Shown: one piece after another, positions 7,598 through 14,878 of the stretch
How the letters are laid out: every line of letters starts with the position of its first letter
How positions within the stretch are numbered: position 1 is the first letter of the stretch
Assembly (NCBI GenBank): GCA_910589335.1
Contig: CAJUTW010000015.1
Span: 1 to 32,033 of the forward strand
DNA: 32,033 bases
Direction: 5' to 3'
DNA from: an uncultured Bacilli bacterium
GTDB taxonomy: Bacteria > Bacillota_I > Bacilli_A > RF39 > UBA660
Notes under the pieces: model-generated
What the model was told of the DNA's origin: nothing
What the model saw: only the letters and a program-made list of their open reading frames with translations
Database searches by the model: none
Translations under genes and position numbers: made by a program

Positions 7598-8647
7598 TTA
7601 TTTTTCTTCTTTTTTTGCACTTTTTTTAGTTTTAGTATTCTCTTCTAATGCTATATCATAATATTCTCTAACTTTAACTTCAATTTCATCTCGAAGTTCA
7701 GGATTATCTTTAAGAAGTAATTTTACATTTTCCTTTCCTTGTCCAAGTTTTTCACTTTGATAAGAATACCATGCTCCTGTTTTTTCAACAATACTAGCAT
7801 CTGCTGCTAAATCTAAAATCTCTCCTTCTCTTGATACACCTTCACCATACATAATATCAACTGTAGCTGTCTTAAAAGGTGGAGCAACTTTATTTTTAAC
7901 AACTTTAATAGTTGTTTTATTTCCAACAACTCCATCTCCCATTTTTAATTGTTCATTTCTTCTAATATCAAGTCTTATAGTAGAATAAAATTTAAGAGCT
8001 CTTCCACCTGGAGTTGTTTCAGGATTACCAAACATTACTCCAACTTTTTCACGTAATTGATTAATAAATATACAAGTTGTTTTTGTTTTATTAATAGTTC
8101 CTGATAGCTTTCTTAAAGCTTGAGACATAAGTCTAGCTTGTAATCCAACATGTGAATCTCCCATCTCACCATCAATTTCAGCTTGTGGAACAAGAGCAGC
8201 AACTGAATCAATTACCACTATACTTAATGCTTCACTTCGAACTAAAGCTTCACAAATTTCAAGGGCTTGTTCACCTGTATCAGGTTGAGATAATAAAAGT
8301 TCATCAATATTTACTCCTAATCGTTCTGCATAAACAGGATCAAGAGCATGTTCAGCATCTATAAATGCAGCTCTTCCTCCTGCCTTTTGATGTTCTGCTA
8401 TAGCTTGTAGAGCAAATGTAGTCTTACCAGAAGACTCTGGTCCATATATCTCAATAATTCTTCCACGAGGATATCCTCCAACTCCCAAAGCAATATCAAG
8501 TGATAAACATCCACTAGAACATACATCAACTTTCATATGTTTATTATCACCTAGCTTCATAATAGAACCTTTTCCAAATTGTTTTTCTATATCATTTAAT
8601 ACTTGTTCTAAAGCTTTATCTTTAGAAACTTCCTTACTTACAGCCAT
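7598..8647 (-). CDS. recA: Recombinase RecA
   Basis: 349 residues, the usual length. RecA forms filaments on single-stranded DNA, drives strand exchange and triggers LexA self-cleavage. The Walker A GPESSGKT is at about 69-76, and the Walker B is in VVIDSVAALVP. The loop region MGDSHVGLQARLMSQALRK and the NQLREKVGVMFGNPETTPGGRALKF block are intact. The C-terminus is short and lysine-rich. ATG follows GAGGAGG. The gene has its own promoter with a candidate LexA box, and a terminator separates it from pgsA upstream. The AT-rich stretch behind it contains only a weak AAGAAA/TTTCTT stem before a long T-run, so read-through into murE is possible. Confidence 0.98.
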   Translation of the reverse strand: MAVSKEVSKDKALEQVLNDIEKQFGKGSIMKLGDNKHMKVDVCSSGCLSLDIALGVGGYPRGRIIEIYGPESSGKTTFALQAIAEHQKAGGRAAFIDAEHALDPVYAERLGVNIDELLLSQPDTGEQALEICEALVRSEALSIVVIDSVAALVPQAEIDGEMGDSHVGLQARLMSQALRKLSGTINKTKTTCIFINQLREKVGVMFGNPETTPGGRALKFYSTIRLDIRRNEQLKMGDGVVGNKTTIKVVKNKVAPPFKTATVDIMYGEGVSREGEILDLAADASIVEKTGAWYSYQSEKLGQGKENVKLLLKDNPELRDEIEVKVREYYDIALEENTKTKKSAKKEEK

Positions 8648-8680
8648 TTAATTTCCTCCTCGTAAATAACTTACATTAAT

Positions 8681-8709
8681 ATTGTATAATAATATTTTTT
8701 AAATTGCAA
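8681..8709 (-). promoter_or_regulatory. Promoter of recA
   Basis: Minus-strand TTGCAA (8704-8709), 17-nt spacer, TACAAT (8681-8686). The start point would be near 8674, giving a leader of about 27 nt. Confidence 0.65.
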
Positions 8710-8717
8710 CATTTAAA

Positions 8718-8731
8718 CGAACAATTGTTTT
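8718..8731 (-). promoter_or_regulatory. Candidate LexA (SOS) box upstream of recA
   Basis: The 14-mer CGAACAATTGTTTT (plus strand) keeps CGAAC-N4-GTT of the Gram-positive box CGAAC-N4-GTTCG; the last two positions differ. It lies 8 nt upstream of the -35 element. Confidence 0.5.
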
Positions 8732-8767
8732 ATTAGAATTAAGGGCAAAAAAAAGATGAAAAAGAAA

Positions 8768-8793
8768 AATTCTCTAAACAAAATTAGAGAATT
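8768..8793 (-). terminator. Intrinsic terminator of the gpsB-rnpB-rodZ-pgsA unit
   Basis: Ten-base-pair perfect stem AATTCTCTAA/TTAGAGAATT with a 6-nt loop, followed on the minus strand by TTTCTTTTTC. It isolates recA from pgsA. Confidence 0.75.
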
Positions 8794-8813
8794 CAAAAAA
8801 ATATTTAAAAAAA

Positions 8814-9416
8814 TTAATTATTTTCTTTTTTAGTAAAAATTATATTTTTATTTAAATTAAAATATTCACAAGCACTTATAATAGACATTATACATGCAAA
8901 ATATAATAAAAATAAATCTACTCTAATATTAATAAATTCAAATGGCATATTATAAAAGAAAACCAAAGTTAAACCTATCATCATAGTAGCAGTCTTAAGC
9001 TTTCCAGATTTAATAGCTGCAACAACTTTTCCCTTACTAGAAGCTTCCATTTTAATTGCATCAACAATAATATCTCTAGTAATTATTATTACAGGAATAA
9101 TGGAATTTATAAAGCCATTAGCAGCTAAAATTATTAATATAGGATTAACTAAAACTTTATCAGCAATTGCATCAAGCATTTTACCTGTATCAGTCACCTG
9201 ATTATTCTTACGAGCAAGATAACCATCTAAAAAATCAGTTATACTAGCAACAATAAAAATAACTCCCGCAATAATATAATTTAACTCAACCGCTACTCCA
9301 TTTATATCATATTTTGGAAAACTTATACCAAATAATGAAAAAGGTATATATATTAATAAAATTATAAATACTGTTAGTATTAATCTTAAAACTGTTATTT
9401 TAGTTGGCAAATTCAT
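8814..9416 (-). CDS. pgsA: CDP-diacylglycerol-glycerol-3-phosphate 3-phosphatidyltransferase
   Basis: 200 residues from the ATG at 9416. The earlier in-frame ATG at 9428 overlaps its own AAAGG, and MNLPTKITVLRL is the usual family start. PgsA makes phosphatidylglycerolphosphate, the first committed step to phosphatidylglycerol, in the membrane. The CDP-alcohol phosphotransferase signature DG-x2-AR-x8-G-x3-D-x3-D is complete in DGYLARKNNQVTDTGKMLDA (about 57-76). There are about five hydrophobic segments. It overlaps the end of rodZ by 17 nt, so translation is probably coupled. The rodZ(ymfM)-pgsA-recA order is typical of Firmicutes. Confidence 0.95.
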   Translation of the reverse strand: MNLPTKITVLRLILTVFIILLIYIPFSLFGISFPKYDINGVAVELNYIIAGVIFIVASITDFLDGYLARKNNQVTDTGKMLDAIADKVLVNPILIILAANGFINSIIPVIIITRDIIVDAIKMEASSKGKVVAAIKSGKLKTATMMIGLTLVFFYNMPFEFINIRVDLFLLYFACIMSIISACEYFNLNKNIIFTKKENN

Positions 9417-9900
9417 AATAAGACACATCCTTTATTTTAACTTTTAACTCATTTGTTCTTTTTGGAGCTTTATTAAACGAACTAATTATGATATAAATAA
9501 TTACAATTAATAATATTATACCAATAAAAAAATATATGATAGGCCAAAAATTAAATTTTTCTTTATATTCCAGAGTATAAGGAGATTTAACTTTTTTTAC
9601 ACTTTCCTCTTGTTCTTTCTTTTTTTGTGCATTTCTAATGTCATCTAAAGATATTTTTGAAGTATGTTGAAATAAAAAATCATTAAATTCATCAACTACT
9701 TTTTCAGGTTCAAGTCCTAAATATTTAGCATAACTTTTAATTATTTCTCGTAACTCATAAACATCCTTAAAAGCACGAACATTACCACTTTCAATATTTT
9801 CCAAATGTGATGTTGAAATTTCAAGATCTTCACAAGCTTCAGTTAAACTAACTCCATTACCCATGCGTATTCTTTTTAAATACTCACCTAATTCTTTCAT
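9400..9900 (-). CDS. rodZ: RodZ-like helix-turn-helix membrane protein (YmfM-type), short form
   Basis: 166 residues. The ATG at 9900 is preceded by GAGGTG; a frame extending to 9969 would run into rnpB and is rejected. The N-terminal HTH (about 3-65) begins LGEYLKRIRMGNGVSLTEAC, the usual RodZ opening that binds MreB-type filaments rather than DNA. A charged linker leads to one membrane helix (about 122-145, FWPIIYFFIGIILLIVIIYI). After it only about 20 residues remain, so the extracytoplasmic beta domain of longer RodZ proteins is missing. RodZ supports the elongasome and cell shape. The start lies 18 bp from the end of rnpB, and the gene overlaps pgsA. Confidence 0.85.
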   Translation of the reverse strand: MKELGEYLKRIRMGNGVSLTEACEDLEISTSHLENIESGNVRAFKDVYELREIIKSYAKYLGLEPEKVVDEFNDFLFQHTSKISLDDIRNAQKKKEQEESVKKVKSPYTLEYKEKFNFWPIIYFFIGIILLIVIIYIIISSFNKAPKRTNELKVKIKDVSYYEFAN

Positions 9901-9918
9901 ACAACACCTCATCTTTAA

Positions 9919-10270
9919 CAATAAATATAAATAAGCCATGTTCTGTTCCTGTCTCCAGGCGACAAACATTTATCTACTATTTCTAGTCCTTAACTTAATT
10001 CATTTCTCTTATTAAGGCTCCCCTACCAAATTTGGGTTTCTCGCTCGTGGGGTTTACCACGTTTCACTCTTTCGTTTCCAAAAGCATCGTCACTGCGGCA
10101 CTTTATGGTTTATTCCATATAAAATACTTAGGAATAAAATCCGCCGTTAGTATAAACTACCCTAGGTTATTTATTCCCTAGGCACGAACACTACAATCAT
10201 CTCAGACTGTGCGAGCATGGACTTTCCTCAAGAGTACTAAGTACTCCAGCGTTTGTCTATATATTAATTG
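9919..10270 (-). ncRNA. rnpB: RNase P RNA, Bacillus (B) type
   Basis: Catalytic RNA that matures tRNA 5' ends. The conserved 5' block GAGGAAAGTCCATGCTCGCA (near 10230), the GTAGTGTTCGTGCCTAGGG segment, GTAAACCCC followed by CGAGCGAGAAACCCAAATT, and the 3' block GGAACAGAACATGGCTTAT (near 9935) are all present. Helices I could pair: P1 CAATTAATATA with TATATTTATTG (ends of the RNA), P2 GACAAAC/GTTTGTC, and P3 GAGTAC/GTACTC. Where B. subtilis has a longer P19, there is only CCTG-GAGA-CAGG, a 4-bp stem with a GNRA loop. The P1 5' strand overlaps the gpsB stop codon, and rodZ starts 18 bp after the 3' end. I see no terminator, so ends are probably made by processing. Ends are inferred from P1. Confidence 0.95.
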
Positions 10271-10617
10271 TCATCTTTTTCTTTATCGCTAGAAATAACG
10301 CCATAAACCATTTTTTCAAGTTGCGATAGTCTACGCATAATATCAACATTAGTAACTTCACTATTAGCTCTACTATTAGTGACAACTTCCATATTTAATT
10401 TAGAATTACGCAACTCTTGTTTAAGATTCATAATCTCTCCAAGAAGTTCTGCCTTTTCTTTTTCTAAATTATTAATAATTTCAAGAAATTGTTCATAATC
10501 CCCAATGATAACATCTAAAAATTGATCTACTTCTTTTAAACGATATCCCCTAGTATCAATCTTAAAATCTTTATCTAAAATATCCTGAGGCATAAGATTA
10601 ATTTTATTCTGATACAT
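10264..10617 (-). CDS. gpsB: Cell-division regulator GpsB (DivIVA family)
   Basis: 117 residues from the ATG at 10617 behind GGTGAT; a TTG at 10629 is the only upstream alternative. The N-terminal DivIVA domain reads MPQDILDKDFKIDTRGYRLKEVDQFLD and binds membrane and penicillin-binding proteins. A coiled coil (about 33-70), a short linker and a C-terminal helical multimerisation segment (RRLSQLEKMVYGVI) follow. GpsB coordinates septal and lateral wall synthesis, in Bacillus by moving PBP1. Here ponA lies close by, divergently transcribed. The gene directly precedes rnpB, a common Firmicute pairing, and has a strong promoter of its own. Confidence 0.92.
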   Translation of the reverse strand: MYQNKINLMPQDILDKDFKIDTRGYRLKEVDQFLDVIIGDYEQFLEIINNLEKEKAELLGEIMNLKQELRNSKLNMEVVTNSRANSEVTNVDIMRRLSQLEKMVYGVISSDKEKDDN

Positions 10618-10643
10618 AATTATCACCAATCCCTTATGCTAAT

Positions 10644-10672
10644 ATTATGTCATTATTAATCCTTTTTGTCAA
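10644..10672 (-). promoter_or_regulatory. Sigma-A type promoter of gpsB-rnpB
   Basis: Minus-strand TTGACA (10667-10672), 17-nt spacer, CATAAT (10644-10649). The -35 is perfect and the -10 has five of six. It overlaps the last codons of the 39-codon ORF upstream. Confidence 0.75.
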
Positions 10673-10775
10673 TTATTAACCCCTTCTTTATAATAGAGAC
10701 ATTTAAATCAATAACCCCCACTCTAGTATTATCAATCATTTTATTAAGAATTTTATTTATTTCTAAAAAGTTCAT
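10656..10775 (-). CDS. Possible 39-residue protein upstream of gpsB
   Basis: An ATG at 10775 behind GGGTGAT opens a 40-codon frame ending in TAA at 10656. It reads MNFLEINKILNKMIDNT, then a V-G-V-I-D-L-N-V-S phrase and a lysine-rich end. The Shine-Dalgarno resembles that of gpsB, and an unsupported TATAAT (10792-10797) lies upstream. Its 3' end contains the gpsB -35 element. No family is recognised. It could be a real small protein, a leader peptide, or chance. It is the only coding candidate between gpsB and recU. Confidence 0.4.
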   Translation of the reverse strand: MNFLEINKILNKMIDNTRVGVIDLNVSIIKKGLIIDKKD

Positions 10776-10862
10776 TTTATCACCCACTATCATTATAGGT
10801 TAATTAATAAAAAAAATCATAAATACGACAAAATTAGAAAATAAACTACAAATAAAAAAATA

Positions 10863-10891
10863 TGGTAAAAATTACCAATATATAGTATAAT
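10863..10891 (+). promoter_or_regulatory. recU-ponA promoter with an inverted repeat over the -35 region
   Basis: TATAAT at 10886-10891 lies about 12 nt before the recU Shine-Dalgarno. The -35 position is poor, but TGGTAA-AAA-TTACCA (10863-10877), a perfect 6-bp inverted repeat, sits exactly there and could be an operator. Confidence 0.5.
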
Positions 10892-10909
10892 TAAAGATAG
10901 GTGATGAAT

Positions 10910-11488
10910 GTGAATTATCCAAATGGTATAAAAAAAACAAGTCACAACCAAAAAAAATTAGAAATAAACTATAAAAATAGAGGAATGACTTTAGAAAGCG
11001 ATATTAATATATCAAATGAATATTATAGAGATATAGATAAAGCATTTATTTACAAAAAACCAACACCAATAAAAATCACTAAAGTTGATTACCCTTCTAG
11101 AGATAAAACAGTAATTAAAGAAGCATTTTTTACTGTTCCATCAACAACAGACTATAATGGTATTTATAAAGGTAAATATATTGACTTTGAAGCAAAAGAG
11201 ACAAAAAGCAAAACTGCTTTTGCTCTAACTAACATTCACCCACACCAAATAAAACATATTGAAAATATTTATAACCATAATGGAATTGCATTTCTATTGA
11301 TAAGATTTACAAGCTTAAATGAAACTTATCTTCTAACAGCAGAAAAATTTATAAATTATCTAAAAGTTACAGAAAAAAAATCTATACCAATAAAATATTT
11401 TAAAGAAAATGCATATTTAATTAAAGATGGCTATAAACCAAGAATCGATTATTTAAAAATAATTGATAATCTTATTGGAGGTATATAA
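10910..11488 (+). CDS. recU: Holliday junction resolvase RecU
   Basis: 192 residues from GTG at 10910, chosen because AGGTG ends 6 nt before it. The ATG at 10904 abuts the Shine-Dalgarno and the GTG at 10901 has none. The product then starts MNYPNG, matching the B. subtilis start MIRYPNG. RecU cuts Holliday junctions in Firmicutes. The core NRGMTLESDI, KKPTPI, STTDYNGIYKGKYIDFEAKET and NIHPHQIKHI carries the PDDEXK-type Asp, Glu and Lys residues. The C-terminus PRIDYLKIIDNL is typical. It is followed by ponA with its stop 1 nt from the ponA start, and the ponA GGAGG lies inside recU. recU-ponA is a conserved Firmicute operon. Confidence 0.95.
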   Translation: MNYPNGIKKTSHNQKKLEINYKNRGMTLESDINISNEYYRDIDKAFIYKKPTPIKITKVDYPSRDKTVIKEAFFTVPSTTDYNGIYKGKYIDFEAKETKSKTAFALTNIHPHQIKHIENIYNHNGIAFLLIRFTSLNETYLLTAEKFINYLKVTEKKSIPIKYFKENAYLIKDGYKPRIDYLKIIDNLIGGI

Positions 11489-11489
11489 A

Positions 11490-14237
11490 ATGCAAAAAAA
11501 AGAAATAAAAAGAAAAAAACCTAATACTAATAATAATTCAAAAACAAAAAAATCAGTACCAAACAAAAATATAAAAAAAAGAACAAATAAAAAAATGGAT
11601 ACAAACATTAAAGTAGCTATTGTTTTATTTAATGTAGCTATTATTCTTTCAATATATCTTATATTAGGTATTGAATTAACTATAATAGCTGCTGTTTTAT
11701 TAACAATAATTGAAGGAATTGGTTGGTTATTAAAAAATTCTACTACTAACTCTAAAAAAAGAAAAATAATTAGTATAATTTTAATAATATTTTTAGCAAT
11801 AGGAATTTTATCCTTAATAGCCTTTAGTGGATTTTTAATTTATGTTAAATCTCAAGCTGATCCAAAATTTGAAACAGTAAAATTAAATACCGCAGAACTT
11901 ACAAGACTTTTTGACAAAGATGGCAATGAAATAGCAAAATTAGGTTCAGAAAAAAGAGAAAAAGTAACATATGATGAATTACCAGAAGTCTTAGTTGATG
12001 CTATTATAGCAACAGAAGATTCAAGATTCTTCCAACATAATGGTTTCGATGCTCCAAGATTTTTAAAAGCAACAATTGGTCAAGTTTTGGGTAATTCTGG
12101 AGCTGGTGGAGCATCTACTTTATCTATGCAAGTTGTAAAAAATAGTTTTACTGATAAATTTGGACAAAAAACTTCAGGTTTTGCTGGTATAACTCGTAAA
12201 TTTGAAGATATCTATTTAGCAGTATTTAAACTAGAAAAGAAATTTAGTAAAGAACAAATTATAGAATATTATGTTAATAATCACTTCTTAGGAGGAAATA
12301 TATACGGAGTTGAAGAAGCATCTAAAGCATACTTTGGCAAAAGTGTAACAGACCTAAATCTTAGTGAAGCAGCTATTTTAGCTGGAATGTTCAAGTCTCC
12401 TAATTATTATAGACCAAATGTAAATCCTAAAAACGCAACTGATAGAAGAAAAACAGTTCTTTATCTAATGCGTAGACATGGATATATTACTGAAGAAGAA
12501 GAAAAAATTGCAAATTCTATACCAGTTGATTCATTAACAACTGAAATAAACACATCAACAGACAATGTTTATCAAGGATATATTGATACAGTAGTTGAGG
12601 AAATAAAAGAAAAGTATGGCGTAAATCCATATACTACCCCACTACTTGTTTACACTAATTTAGATAGAAGTAAACAAGACGCTGTTAATTCAGTTTTAAA
12701 TGGTGAAAGTTATAATTGGATAAATGATGTTGTCCAAACAGGAGTAGCAGTTCTTGATTCAGAATCAGGTAAAATTTTAGCTATAGGAAATGGTCGTAAT
12801 AAAAATGGAGCTCTCCAATATAATAATGCTACAGATATTAAAAGACAGCCAGGATCATCTGCTAAACCATTATTTGATTACGGTCCAGGAATTGAATACA
12901 ATAACTGGTCAACTTATCAATTATTTGATGATTCAAAATATACTTATTCTAATGGACGCCCTATAAGAAACTGGGATAATGGATACTTTGGAACAATTAC
13001 ATTAAGAAGAGCTTTATCAACATCTCGTAATATCCCAGCCTTAAAAGCCTTTCAACAAGTTGAAAATGATAAAATCAAAGAATTTACAACTAATTTAGGA
13101 CTAGAACCAGAATTATGTACATCAGGATATAAATATAATAAAAACACAGATAAATGTGTAAATATAAAAAATTCTAGTGATACAAAATCTCCAGCAAAAA
13201 TACATGAAGCTCATTCAATAGGAGCATTTACAGGTACAAACCCATTACAAATGGCAGCTGCCTATGCAGCATTCTCTAATGGAGGATACTACAACGAACC
13301 ATATTCTGTTAGTAAAGTTGTTTTCAGACAAACAGGAGAAACTAAAGAACATAAATCTAATAAAAAACAAGCAATGTCAGATGCAACAGCATTCATGATA
13401 TCTAGCGTTTTACAAGATGTAGCTTTAACTGGTGGAACACCAAAAAATGTTGCTTGTAAAACAGGAACAACTAACTTTGATGAAAAATATATGAATGAAT
13501 TAAATATGCCAAATGATGCTATTAGAGACTCATGGGTAGTAGGATATTCTACTAAAACAGTTATTGGAATGTGGTATGGTTATGAAAATACTACAAAAGA
13601 TTCTGTACGAGAGGGGTACGTTCTTCATAACTTACCAGCAACAATTCAAAAAGATAAACTATTTAATGCTTTAGTAGCGGCTGGTGCTATGGAACAAAAT
13701 CGTGAAGCTTTTAAAGAACCATCAAGCGTAGTAAAAATTGGAATTGCTCCTGGAAGTAATCCTCCAAAACTAGCAGCACCTGGTGCTAGTGCTGTTTATG
13801 AATATTTTAAAAAAGGACATGAACCAACAGAATATGATACAAACAATTTTAAAATTAGTGCACCAAAAGATTTAAAAATAACAGAAACAAGCAGTGGTAA
13901 AGTAATTATTTCTTTCCAAGGAGTTAATCCAGGAGATTTAAAAGATGAATCTTTAGGAAAATGGGGATATAACATTTATAAAGATGGCGTATTAATTGGT
14001 TGGACAGATAAAACAACTTTCCAATATACACCAGATGGTAGTCCATATGGAACTTATAAAGTAATTGGAAGCTATAAATCATCTAGTGAAATACAAAGTG
14101 AACCAGCAATTAAGAAATATGAAAAAAGTGATTCAGAAGAAGAAAAACCAACTCCAACACCTACTCCTTCTCCATCACCAACTCCAACACCTACTCCTTC
14201 CCCATCACCTTCTCCTACTCCATCTCCAACTCCATAA
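11490..14237 (+). CDS. ponA: Class A penicillin-binding protein 1A (transglycosylase/transpeptidase)
   Basis: 915 residues from ATG 11490 behind GGAGG. It polymerises and cross-links peptidoglycan outside the membrane. A very basic cytoplasmic start is followed by a hydrophobic region of about 40 residues and then a second membrane stretch before the GT51 domain, so there may be extra helices compared with the usual single anchor. GT51: EDSRFFQHNGFD with the catalytic Glu, and GGASTLSMQVVKN. The transpeptidase has S-x-x-K in PGSSAKPL, the SxN-like SRN in STSRNIPALKAF and KTGTT. A fibronectin-III-like domain (about residues 785-870) and a Thr/Pro/Ser-rich tail of about 30 residues end the protein. 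Terminated by a strong hairpin shared with nth. Confidence 0.96.
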   Translation: MQKKEIKRKKPNTNNNSKTKKSVPNKNIKKRTNKKMDTNIKVAIVLFNVAIILSIYLILGIELTIIAAVLLTIIEGIGWLLKNSTTNSKKRKIISIILIIFLAIGILSLIAFSGFLIYVKSQADPKFETVKLNTAELTRLFDKDGNEIAKLGSEKREKVTYDELPEVLVDAIIATEDSRFFQHNGFDAPRFLKATIGQVLGNSGAGGASTLSMQVVKNSFTDKFGQKTSGFAGITRKFEDIYLAVFKLEKKFSKEQIIEYYVNNHFLGGNIYGVEEASKAYFGKSVTDLNLSEAAILAGMFKSPNYYRPNVNPKNATDRRKTVLYLMRRHGYITEEEEKIANSIPVDSLTTEINTSTDNVYQGYIDTVVEEIKEKYGVNPYTTPLLVYTNLDRSKQDAVNSVLNGESYNWINDVVQTGVAVLDSESGKILAIGNGRNKNGALQYNNATDIKRQPGSSAKPLFDYGPGIEYNNWSTYQLFDDSKYTYSNGRPIRNWDNGYFGTITLRRALSTSRNIPALKAFQQVENDKIKEFTTNLGLEPELCTSGYKYNKNTDKCVNIKNSSDTKSPAKIHEAHSIGAFTGTNPLQMAAAYAAFSNGGYYNEPYSVSKVVFRQTGETKEHKSNKKQAMSDATAFMISSVLQDVALTGGTPKNVACKTGTTNFDEKYMNELNMPNDAIRDSWVVGYSTKTVIGMWYGYENTTKDSVREGYVLHNLPATIQKDKLFNALVAAGAMEQNREAFKEPSSVVKIGIAPGSNPPKLAAPGASAVYEYFKKGHEPTEYDTNNFKISAPKDLKITETSSGKVIISFQGVNPGDLKDESLGKWGYNIYKDGVLIGWTDKTTFQYTPDGSPYGTYKVIGSYKSSSEIQSEPAIKKYEKSDSEEEKPTPTPTPSPSPTPTPTPSPSPSPTPSPTP
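14148..14207 (+). repeat. Tandem 30-bp repeat coding for the Pro/Thr/Ser tail of PBP1A
   Basis: Two adjacent 30-bp units (14148-14177 and 14178-14207) differ at one base, and a partial related stretch continues to 14234. Such units can expand or contract by slippage, changing the tail by 10 residues without a frameshift. Confidence 0.8.
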
Positions 14238-14238
14238 A

Positions 14239-14266
14239 AAGAAGAATTTCAATCGAAATTCTTCTT
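14239..14266. terminator. Bidirectional terminator between ponA and nth
   Basis: Perfect 12-bp stem AAGAAGAATTTC/GAAATTCTTCTT with a 4-nt loop and T-runs on both strands. The nth stop and last codons lie inside the stem. Confidence 0.88.
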
Positions 14267-14878
14267 TTTTTCTCTACAAATATTTTTTAATTTACAATCT
14301 TTACACAACGGCTTTATTGCTTTGCAATAATATCTACCAAATAAAACCATTTGTAAATGTCTTTTTCCCCATAAATTTTTAGGAAATTTCTTTTGAAGTT
14401 TTTCTTCAACTTTTAAAACATCATCTTTTAAATAAGCAAGACCTAATCTCTTAGAAATTCTTTCAACATGAGTATCAACAGCTATAGCTGCTTCATTATA
14501 ATATTCACTTAAAAAAACATTAATTGTTTTTCTTCCAACTCCTGGAAAAGTCATTAAAATATCTCTATCCTTAGGAACAATACCATTATGTTCTAAATAA
14601 ACTCTTCTAGCAATTTCCTTGACATAAAAAGCCTTTTTTCTAAAAGAACCAACTGGTCTAATAATACTTTCCAAATCTTCCAAAGGTGCATCTTTTAATT
14701 TTTCTAAATTACTATATTTACTAAAAATTATAGGCGTAACCGTATTAACCCTTTTATCAGTAGATTGAGCACTAAGTACTACCGCTATTAACAATTCATA
14801 ATCACTATTATATAAAAGCTCACATCTAGGATTAGGAAATAAACTATCTAAATATTCACCTATTAACTCACTCTTCAT
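14249..14878 (-). CDS. nth: Endonuclease III (DNA glycosylase/AP lyase)
   Basis: 209 residues from ATG 14878; a TTG lies one codon upstream. It removes oxidised pyrimidines and nicks abasic sites in base-excision repair. The helix-hairpin-helix FPGVGRKTINVFL carries the catalytic Lys, and VDTHVERISKRL carries the catalytic Asp. The [4Fe-4S] cysteines follow as C-x6-C-x2-C-x5-C in the last 25 residues. It overlaps the dnaD end by 11 nt, so the two are translationally linked, as in many Firmicutes. The last codons double as the terminator stem. Confidence 0.96.
   Translation of the reverse strand: MKSELIGEYLDSLFPNPRCELLYNSDYELLIAVVLSAQSTDKRVNTVTPIIFSKYSNLEKLKDAPLEDLESIIRPVGSFRKKAFYVKEIARRVYLEHNGIVPKDRDILMTFPGVGRKTINVFLSEYYNEAAIAVDTHVERISKRLGLAYLKDDVLKVEEKLQKKFPKNLWGKRHLQMVLFGRYYCKAIKPLCKDCKLKNICREKKKNFD

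Noticed and set aside
9901..9969. N-terminal extension of the rodZ frame to 9969
   Set aside because: It runs through the 3' end of rnpB; the ATG at 9900 has its own GAGGTG and the standard family start.
9930..10260. Locally raised GC that could suggest foreign DNA
   Set aside because: Fully explained by structured, conserved RNase P RNA.
14148..14235. Repeat tract considered as a CRISPR-like array
   Set aside because: No spacers; it is an in-frame Pro/Thr/Ser-coding tandem repeat.
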